5,362 nt of DNA from Verrucomicrobiota bacterium. GTDB taxonomy: Bacteria > Verrucomicrobiota > Verrucomicrobiia > Chthoniobacterales > Xiphinematobacteraceae. The translations under genes were made by a program, and so were the position numbers. Below the pieces are notes generated by a model. The model was given only the letters and a program-made list of their open reading frames with translations, was not told where the DNA came from and searched no databases. Within the stretch, counting starts at the first letter, position 1. Every line of letters starts with the position of its first letter. Positions 1-5,362 of the stretch are shown piece after piece. The stretch lies in assembly GCA_003176035.1 (NCBI GenBank), contig PSRL01000169.1, positions 1-5,362 on the forward strand, in the 5' to 3' direction.

Positions 1-32
1 CTCAAGAGGAATGTTCCAATTATTTTCGTCAT
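1..32 (-). CDS. Possible start of a further minus-strand gene, cut by the window edge
   Basis: An ATG at 30-32 (minus) opens a frame that stays open to the left edge and reads MTKIIGTFLL. It lies 36 nt downstream of the smc stop, on the same strand, at a spacing typical of an operon neighbour, and the hydrophobic run could be the start of a signal peptide or membrane helix. Against it, no Shine-Dalgarno motif precedes the ATG and only ten codons are visible. It is in the same frame as smc, so it is also just the open continuation after the smc stop. No function can be given. Confidence 0.25.
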   Translation of the reverse strand, partial: MTKIIGTFLL

Positions 33-68
33 GCAGGTTATACTGGAACTACTTAAATGTAAAATGCT

Positions 69-3000
69 CTAGTTGGTTGCTATAAGCTCCTGCTGTTCGC
101 TGTGAAGATTGCTATCTTTGCCGAAGGTTTCGGCGACACTTGGAGTGTTTGTGCGTGCGGTATCTTTGGAACGAAATTGCACACTGACGAGCTTGCTCAC
201 GCCGTGTTCTTCCATAGTCACGCCATAGAGAGTATCAGCCCGCCCGATGGTTCGCTTGTTATGTGTGATGACGACAAATTGACTTTGCTCAATGAAGCGA
301 TCGAGAATTTTGATGAATCGGTTGATGTTAGACTCATCAAGTGGAGCATCCATTTCATCTAGAACGCAAAATGGGCTTGGTTTGACCATATAGATCGCAA
401 AGAGAAGGGAAACGGCCGTCATCGTGCGCTCTCCTCCGCTAAGTAAAGAAATACTTTGAAGCTGCTTGCCTGGAGGTTTGGCGCTAATTTCGATCCCGCT
501 TTCCAGGGGATCGGATTCATTGGCCAAAAGAAGATTCGCCTTCCCGCCTCCAAAAAGTTCGATAAACATCTCCTGAAAATTCAGACGGATTTTTTCAAAG
601 GTTTCGGAAAAAAGTTCCTTTGTCGTTTGATTGATTTTTGAGATGACTTCCAACAGCTCTGCTTTGGAAGCAATTAAGTCATGATTTTGCTGTTCCAAAA
701 AGCCATGTCGTTGTTCTAATTCATCAAATTCCTGAATGGCTTCCAGATTTACCGGTCCCACGGACTCGATACGTTCTGTGAGTTCCTTGACCAGGTCTTC
801 CACTTGCGACCAGGAAATTTCGGGCTCCTGCACATCGGTAGCAACCTTTTCTTCCGACTTCGAGCGCTCTTTTAAAGCACAAATCAAGGCGTAAGAATCT
901 GGCTGAAACTCCGGAAGGGCAATCTGATAGCGTTTCCGGAGATGTTCACAAAGATGCTCGGAACGCATTTTTAACTCAGAAGAGCGGACTTCTAATTGTC
1001 CTTGTTGGTCCTGAAGATCCGTCAGTTGTTTCCGAGCTGTGCGCAATGTGGATTCCAAGAGTTCCACGGTTTCATGGACTTCGCGACGTTCCGTACCGAA
1101 TTCGGCTAGCTGAGTCTCGACCTCCCGCTGCTCTTCTTGCCAGCCTGCAATTGATTGGCGCAGTTCAATTGTTTCATTTTCCAAAGAATTGATTCGATTT
1201 TCGTAACTCAGAATCTCTTTCTTGCGTTTTTCCAAAATCTCGTTGAGTTCGCTCAACCGACTGGCCATTGGCTGGCGTTGGCGTAGCAAGGCTTCCTGAC
1301 GCTGATTTTCTGTCGCAACACGAATGCGCAAATCCTGTAAGTCGTCAAATGCATTGGATTCGCGCTGCCGCTCTTCCTCCAACTGAACTTGAAGATTACT
1401 TTCCGCTTCTCGCATTTCTTCGACCTGTGTCAGAAGGTCTTTGAGTGCGGATTCTAAGTTTGTTTGTTGCTCTTGAGCGCGTTGCGCATGGACTGCAAGC
1501 TCGTTGATTTCTTTTGAAATGTTAGTGACTTTATCGGAAGCATTCCGCATCTCCCTTTGCTCTATGGAAAGCTCAGACTGAGTTCGCGAATGCTCTAGTT
1601 GTCTTTGTTGAACGCTTTCACGGCATTCTTCGAAAAATACCCGTGTGGACTCAGAGCTGGCAATCGTATGTGCATGTTCCGCGGCAATTGCCTCCGATTC
1701 CGAACTAGCCAGAGCGATATTTTTTTCCAAATCAGCCATCTGTGCCCTGCGAATTAAGGTGGAAGAAGAAGCCTGGCGTGCGCGGCCACCCGTGGCAATT
1801 CCAGCACATGAAAGGAATTCGCCCTCCGGAGTCACAAAGCCATAGTCCGGGTATTCTTCCTTCAATTGGAAGGCGATCTCCGGATGAGGCACTAGAGCCA
1901 CATTTGCCAATAGATACGCCAATAAGGGATAAAAATCCTGGGAACAACGGATGGAATCCAAAGCCCACGAGAGAGCACCCGATGGGAGTGGAGGTTTTTC
2001 CCAAGGCGATAGCGCAGTGATCCAACTTCTGGGCGCCAATGAGGCTCGGCCAAGTTCCTTTGCAGTCAAACCGGCCAATAGCAATTCCGCAAAACTGACG
2101 TCTTTTATTAAGATAGTCTCCAGAGCGGAACCCAAGACCGATTCAATGGCGCGGATATGCTCCGGTACGACCTCAATAAGAGAAGCTAAGGCGCCGAGAA
2201 TTGCTGGTTTAAAGAAATCGGGTTGATCCAATCCTCGAAGGACCGCTTGGGTTCCCTCATCAAAACCCTCGCCGGAGGCATGCAACTCGGAAAGCACCTT
2301 GAAACGGGATTCCAGTTCCGCAAGCGCTTTGTTCTTTGCCTGGACTTGAAGCTCTTTTTCCCGTCGCAGCCTCTGCGCCTCCTGCATTTGCAATTCGGCT
2401 TCAGCAGTATCTTGCTTTGCCTGCGTCACGGCATTTTCCATGTCCGCAAGCGTGTCTTGCAAGACTTCGAGTTTTTGCTGCGCCGACTCTAAGCGCTGCC
2501 GCGTGAGACCTTCTTCGGAAACAAGCATTTCATTGCGAATGTGCAGCGCATTCCTTTTGCTTTCAGCTGTGGAAATTTCCGCACGCAAACGTGAAATATT
2601 GCGTTCCAGTTGAATGTTTTTTGAGGTGGCAGCCTGAAGAGTTCGTTCCGTGGAAACCCGCTTCTCACGCAGTTTTTGGGCCGAGCCCTCTCTTTCGTTT
2701 AGCTCCTGCTGTTTGTTTCCTAATTCGGCCAGAAGGTCTCGAATAAGCCGGTCGGTTTCGACAATCTGGGACTCCTGTTCCTGTAGCTTTTTGGCTGCGG
2801 ATTCGATTTCGGCACGATCTCGATTGATCAACTCGACAAATTCGGTTTTACGTTGCGAATGGGTTTCTATCCGTTGTTCACCCGAAAAAATGCGGTTTTT
2901 CAGATTCTGCATTTGTTCCCGTTGCGAGGAAATCCGCAGATCAATTTCCTCCTGACGCACCCTAAATGCAGCAAGGTCGGCTTCTTTACGTTCAATCTCC

Positions 3001-3779
3001 CCTGCGTGGGCTCGGCGAGATTCCTCATAGCTTTCCAAACGGCTTCGACTTTCCTCCCACTCCATTTGCAAAGCCTGATAGTTTCTATGGCTTAAATGCG
3101 TGTCAAATATTCGGAGGTCACGCATTAAAGATTGGAAGCGGCGAGCCTTCGCCGCTTGGCGTTGTAGAGAGCCAATTTGGCGCTTCACCTCTTTAAGGAT
3201 GTCCGCAAGTCGTAGCAGGTTGGTTTCCGTATGTTCCAATTTACGAAGCGCCTCCCGTTTTTGAGACTTATATTTGGTAATTCCGGCGGCCTCTTCAAAA
3301 ATTGTTCGCCGATCTTCCGGTCGGCTGCTCAAAATTTGATCCAGCTTTCCCTGCTCCATAATGGAGTAGGCGCTCCGTCCAATTCCCGTATCCATGAAAA
3401 GCTGGTGAATATCCTTAAGCCGACAGGCTGATTTGTTTAAAAAATACTCACTGCGACCGTCTCGAAATACCCGCCGCGTCACCCGAACCTCATTCCACTC
3501 TACGCCTAAATCTTTTTCGCATTCAGCAAAGGTCATGGAAACTTCAGCCATACCAAGCGCCTGCCGACTTTCCGTGCCACTGAAGATCACATCCGCCATT
3601 TCCCCGCCCCTTAAAGCTTTGGCACTTTGCTCACCCAGGACCCAACGAATCGCATCCAAAATATTCGACTTTCCGCATCCATTGGGGCCAACAATGGCTG
3701 TAACACCTCGTGTGAACTCAAGCTGTGTCTTTTGTACAAATGATTTGAATCCGACTAACTCTAAAGATTGCAGATACAT
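69..3779 (-). CDS. smc: Chromosome segregation / condensin ATPase SMC, complete
   Basis: This gene encodes the SMC subunit of the bacterial condensin. SMC dimerises at its hinge, binds DNA and uses ATP (with ScpA/ScpB in known bacteria) to extrude loops and help separate sister chromosomes. The 1236-residue product shows the full order of parts. The N-terminal ATPase half has Walker A GPNGCGKS at 31-38, the R-loop LRGG at 56-59 and the Q-loop glutamine at 143. A first coiled-coil arm runs from about 170 to 500. The hinge (about 500-675) ends in a conserved glycine-rich stretch, CAGIATGGRA. A second arm of matching length runs to about 1005. The C-terminal ATPase half has VGPVNLEAI at 1007-1015, the signature LLSGGER at 1112-1118, Walker B with D1141/E1142, D-loop DAPLDE and the H-loop histidine at 1173. 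All catalytic residues are present, so it should be active. The ATG start fits the family N-terminus (MYLQSLELVGFKSF) and has an AGGA ribosome site. It is slightly longer than typical (B. subtilis SMC is 1186 residues), partly through a polar tail at 1203-1236. Near neighbours such as RecN or SbcC/Rad50 are excluded by the hinge and the long symmetrical arms. Confidence 0.98.
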   Translation of the reverse strand: MYLQSLELVGFKSFVQKTQLEFTRGVTAIVGPNGCGKSNILDAIRWVLGEQSAKALRGGEMADVIFSGTESRQALGMAEVSMTFAECEKDLGVEWNEVRVTRRVFRDGRSEYFLNKSACRLKDIHQLFMDTGIGRSAYSIMEQGKLDQILSSRPEDRRTIFEEAAGITKYKSQKREALRKLEHTETNLLRLADILKEVKRQIGSLQRQAAKARRFQSLMRDLRIFDTHLSHRNYQALQMEWEESRSRLESYEESRRAHAGEIERKEADLAAFRVRQEEIDLRISSQREQMQNLKNRIFSGEQRIETHSQRKTEFVELINRDRAEIESAAKKLQEQESQIVETDRLIRDLLAELGNKQQELNEREGSAQKLREKRVSTERTLQAATSKNIQLERNISRLRAEISTAESKRNALHIRNEMLVSEEGLTRQRLESAQQKLEVLQDTLADMENAVTQAKQDTAEAELQMQEAQRLRREKELQVQAKNKALAELESRFKVLSELHASGEGFDEGTQAVLRGLDQPDFFKPAILGALASLIEVVPEHIRAIESVLGSALETILIKDVSFAELLLAGLTAKELGRASLAPRSWITALSPWEKPPLPSGALSWALDSIRCSQDFYPLLAYLLANVALVPHPEIAFQLKEEYPDYGFVTPEGEFLSCAGIATGGRARQASSSTLIRRAQMADLEKNIALASSESEAIAAEHAHTIASSESTRVFFEECRESVQQRQLEHSRTQSELSIEQREMRNASDKVTNISKEINELAVHAQRAQEQQTNLESALKDLLTQVEEMREAESNLQVQLEEERQRESNAFDDLQDLRIRVATENQRQEALLRQRQPMASRLSELNEILEKRKKEILSYENRINSLENETIELRQSIAGWQEEQREVETQLAEFGTERREVHETVELLESTLRTARKQLTDLQDQQGQLEVRSSELKMRSEHLCEHLRKRYQIALPEFQPDSYALICALKERSKSEEKVATDVQEPEISWSQVEDLVKELTERIESVGPVNLEAIQEFDELEQRHGFLEQQNHDLIASKAELLEVISKINQTTKELFSETFEKIRLNFQEMFIELFGGGKANLLLANESDPLESGIEISAKPPGKQLQSISLLSGGERTMTAVSLLFAIYMVKPSPFCVLDEMDAPLDESNINRFIKILDRFIEQSQFVVITHNKRTIGRADTLYGVTMEEHGVSKLVSVQFRSKDTARTNTPSVAETFGKDSNLHSEQQELIATN

Positions 3780-3795
3780 GTCGGCTTCCTATAAT
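3768..3795 (+). promoter_or_regulatory. Candidate sigma-70-type promoter for the dipeptidase gene
   Basis: A perfect TATAAT hexamer lies at 3790-3795. A poor -35 candidate, TTGCAG (3 of 6 matches), lies 16 bp upstream at 3768-3773, inside the first codons of smc. Transcription would start near 3802 and leave a leader of about 90 nt before the dipeptidase ATG. This is inference from consensus only. The -35 is weak, and promoter consensus in the likely phylum is poorly known. The -10 also overlaps the smc ribosome site by one base, so divergent transcripts from here would overlap at their 5' ends. I see no convincing promoter for smc itself in the gap. Confidence 0.3.
3785..3790 (-). promoter_or_regulatory. 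Ribosome binding site of smc
   Basis: On the minus strand AGGAAG lies just before the smc ATG. Its AGGA core is 7 nt from the start codon, a normal Shine-Dalgarno spacing. It supports the ATG at 3777-3779 as the true start, together with the conserved N-terminal protein sequence that follows immediately. Confidence 0.65.
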
Positions 3796-3891
3796 GGCAA
3801 AAGAACAGGATCAGCCTAACAAGGCAACAGCAAAACCTCTAAAAAGCACAACACAAGGGAGCAATTCCTCTCATTCTCCACAAGATATAGT

Positions 3892-5274
3892 ATGGACACC
3901 CATCTCAACGATCTCATAGAATTTCTCCGAATCCCGAGCATTTCCGCGCAGTCGAGTTACGCCGAAGATTTGTCTCGATGTGCTCAATGGCTGATAACGA
4001 AATTGGAAACTGCAGGCCTGGATGCATCGCTGCACAAAACCGGGGGATTTCCCATTGTTATTGGAAAATCTCGCAATTGGCAAGCCTCTCAACCTACGGT
4101 TCTTATTTATGGGCACTATGATGTCCAGCCTCCCGAGCCTTTTGAAGAATGGTTTTCCCCTCCTTTTGAGCCTGAAATACGGGAGGAAAAAATTTACGCA
4201 CGAGGTGCCAGTGATAACAAAGGCCAAATTTTAGCCCATATTTTAGGAGTTCAGGAAACTCTTCAACGTAAGGGCGCCCTGCCCTGTAACGTCATTTTTC
4301 TGATCGAAGGAGAAGAGGAAATTGGAAGTCCCAGCCTACCTCGCTTTTTGGAACAATACCAATCCATTCTTAAGCCGGACATCATCGCTATTTCCGATAC
4401 AGGTATGGTAAAGCATGGAGTGCCCACCCTGACGTATGCTTTGAGGGGGGTGGCAGGGTTGGAATTCGTTGTTTATGGTCCAGCGTACGATCTGCATTCA
4501 GGTATCTATGGGGGGGCTGTGGTGAATCCACTCACCGTTGCGGCACGTCTGGTGGCTTCTTTGCACGATGCTACTTGGAAGGTTGCGGTTCCGGGATTTT
4601 ACGATTCTGTTCGAAATTTGGAAAGATGGGAATGTGATGCGGAACCGCTGATTTCAGATGTCGATATCATCGCGCAAACCAAAGCTCCGGCATTAGATGG
4701 AGAAGCTGGCTACAACGTTTCCGAGCGCATTGGCGCGCGGCCTACGGCGGAAGTCAATGGAATGGGTGGAGGTTACCAAGGCGAAGGCACTAAGACTGTT
4801 CTACCCAAACAGGCATTTGTTAAGCTCACCTTTCGTTTGGTTCCTGATCAAGATCCCACACACATCTTAGATCTGGTTGAAACTCATTTACGAGCTCACT
4901 GCCCTAAAGGAGTTAAATTGGAAATTCATCGCGGCCATTCGGGACCGGCGTATTTTGTTGATCCACGGTCCGTATATGGAAGGGCGGCTCAGGTGGCGCT
5001 GAGAAAAACATTTAATCAGGAACCCGTACTCTGCCGCGAAGGAGGAAGCATCCCGATTTTACAGAATCTAAAATCCGTATTCGGAGCGGATAGTCTGCTT
5101 CTCGGCCTTGCGTCCCCTGATTGTCACGCTCATGCCCCTAACGAAAGTTTGCCACTCGAAAATTTTCGAGCTGGAATCCGTTTAAATCAACTTTTACTTG
5201 AGGAACTTGCAAAAGTAGCGTTCCGTGGAGATATCCCTCCAGAAGACATTGCGCAAGCCTCTCACATCTGCTAA
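3892..5274 (+). CDS. M20-family metallodipeptidase, complete
   Basis: This gene encodes a 460-residue M20-family peptidase of the dipeptidase/carnosinase-like branch, which hydrolyses dipeptides or short peptides with two metal ions (usually zinc or manganese). It has no signal peptide or membrane segment, so it should be cytoplasmic. The metal site is intact: H75 and D77 in GHYDVQP, bridging D108 in RGASDNKG, catalytic base E142 and ligand E143 in EGEEEIGS, D169 in AISDTG, and the C-terminal histidine H414 in HAPNE. H202 in LHSG and R315 in FRLVPDQDP match the substrate and dimer-contact residues of the lid domain (about 185-340), and REGGSIP (382-388) is also typical. Length is normal for the family. 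ATG 3892 is the first start codon after an in-frame stop at 3817-3819, and the product begins directly with the first family helix (LIEFLRIPSIS). No good ribosome site precedes it: the nearest purine-rich block, AAGGGAG at 3855-3861, is 30 nt away. Exact substrate cannot be read from sequence. A deacylase (ArgE/DapE type) is less likely because of the GHYDVQP and EGEEEIGS forms and the length. Confidence 0.95.
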   Translation: MDTHLNDLIEFLRIPSISAQSSYAEDLSRCAQWLITKLETAGLDASLHKTGGFPIVIGKSRNWQASQPTVLIYGHYDVQPPEPFEEWFSPPFEPEIREEKIYARGASDNKGQILAHILGVQETLQRKGALPCNVIFLIEGEEEIGSPSLPRFLEQYQSILKPDIIAISDTGMVKHGVPTLTYALRGVAGLEFVVYGPAYDLHSGIYGGAVVNPLTVAARLVASLHDATWKVAVPGFYDSVRNLERWECDAEPLISDVDIIAQTKAPALDGEAGYNVSERIGARPTAEVNGMGGGYQGEGTKTVLPKQAFVKLTFRLVPDQDPTHILDLVETHLRAHCPKGVKLEIHRGHSGPAYFVDPRSVYGRAAQVALRKTFNQEPVLCREGGSIPILQNLKSVFGADSLLLGLASPDCHAHAPNESLPLENFRAGIRLNQLLLEELAKVAFRGDIPPEDIAQASHIC

Positions 5275-5288
5275 AAAGTAAATTCCTA

Positions 5289-5362
5289 GCGCGATTAGCT
5301 CAGTGGTAGAGCGCTTGCTTCACACGCAAGAAGTCACAGGTTCAAACCCTGTATCGCGCACC
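5289..5362 (+). tRNA. tRNA-Val (anticodon CAC), missing the last base of CCA at the window edge
   Basis: A full cloverleaf can be drawn. The 7-bp acceptor stem is gcgcgat with atcgcgc. The D stem is gctc/gagc with a 7-nt loop containing GG. The 5-bp anticodon stem is cttgc/gcaag around loop ttcacac, with anticodon CAC at 5321-5323. The variable loop has 5 nt. The T stem is acagg/cctgt with loop ttcaaac. All stems are perfectly paired. U8, the G15-C48 pair and discriminator A73 (5360) are normal. The last two bases, CC, suggest an encoded CCA cut by the window end. Anticodon CAC reads GUG (valine), so it is an accessory isoacceptor beside the UAC-type tRNA that most genomes have. It begins 14 nt after the dipeptidase stop with no visible terminator between, so it may be transcribed with that gene or from a promoter inside its end. 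Confidence 0.96.

Noticed and set aside
13..49. Inverted repeat GTTCCA / TGGAAC downstream of smc, considered as a terminator.
   Set aside because: It has only 6 bp, a 25-nt loop and no T-run, so it is too weak for an intrinsic terminator.
102..641. Plus-strand open frames opposite the C-terminal ATPase part of smc.
   Set aside because: These are antisense shadows of the Walker B and signature-motif coding region, with no recognisable domain.
1732..2226. Open frames on both strands overlapping the SMC hinge region (66 to 97 codons).
   Set aside because: They overlap the clearly conserved smc frame, have compositions unlike real proteins (rich in P, S, R, G), and lack supporting ribosome sites or domains. 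They appear where the hinge-coding DNA has few stops in other frames.
170..3270. Coiled-coil arms considered as evidence for Rad50/SbcC, RecN or a defence-type SMC-like ATPase.
   Set aside because: Arms of equal length around a proper hinge, the VGPVNLEAI block and the full SMC signature and Walker B motifs identify the housekeeping chromosomal SMC. No defence partner gene is adjacent in the window.
3433..3819. A 128-codon plus-strand frame opposite the SMC N-terminus that extends into the intergenic gap.
   Set aside because: Almost all of it is antisense to the strongly conserved Walker A region. Its product is an S/T/P/R-rich shadow and nothing marks it as a gene.
3814..3825. Small hairpin gcct-aaca-aggc in the intergenic gap, considered as an operator or attenuator.
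   Set aside because: A 4-bp stem in a short gap is expected by chance, and nothing else supports regulation there.
3871..4227. A 118-codon minus-strand frame opposite the dipeptidase N-terminal half.
   Set aside because: It is antisense to the catalytic-site coding sequence of the dipeptidase, with no family resemblance of its own.

Overview
The window holds two divergently transcribed protein genes and one tRNA gene, and most of it is coding. The left two thirds (minus strand, 69-3779) is a complete smc gene for the chromosome-structuring ATPase SMC. A 112-bp intergenic gap (3780-3891) separates its start from a complete plus-strand gene (3892-5274) for an M20-family metallodipeptidase. Fourteen bases after that stop codon a tRNA-Val(CAC) gene begins and runs to the right edge, where the last base of an apparently encoded CCA end is cut off. 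The left 68 bp lie downstream of smc and may contain the first codons of another minus-strand gene.

The organism is a bacterium: the SMC has the bacterial architecture, the tRNA appears to encode its CCA end, and smc has a Shine-Dalgarno-like site. GC and AT look roughly balanced by eye. The wording of the conserved SMC blocks (MYLQSLELVGFKSF, LRGGEMADVIFSGT, DEMDAPLDESN) and of the dipeptidase reminds me of the Verrucomicrobiota / PVC group. That is an impression from remembered family sequences, not a search result, and should be treated as weak.

The genes do not form a pathway. SMC acts on the nucleoid with ScpA and ScpB, which are not in this window. The dipeptidase recycles small peptides in the cytoplasm, and the tRNA decodes GUG valine codons. 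The divergent layout means smc and the dipeptidase must be transcribed from promoters in or near the shared 112-bp gap. The dipeptidase and tRNA may share a transcript, because no terminator is visible between them.

I found no mobile element, CRISPR array, long repeat, broken gene or undescribed system. Other open frames overlapping smc and the dipeptidase look like shadows of those genes. The few points worth a second look are small: the divergent promoter region with a 41-codon ORF, the unclear translation start of the dipeptidase, the short dipeptidase-tRNA junction, the open frame after the smc stop, and the polar tail of SMC.
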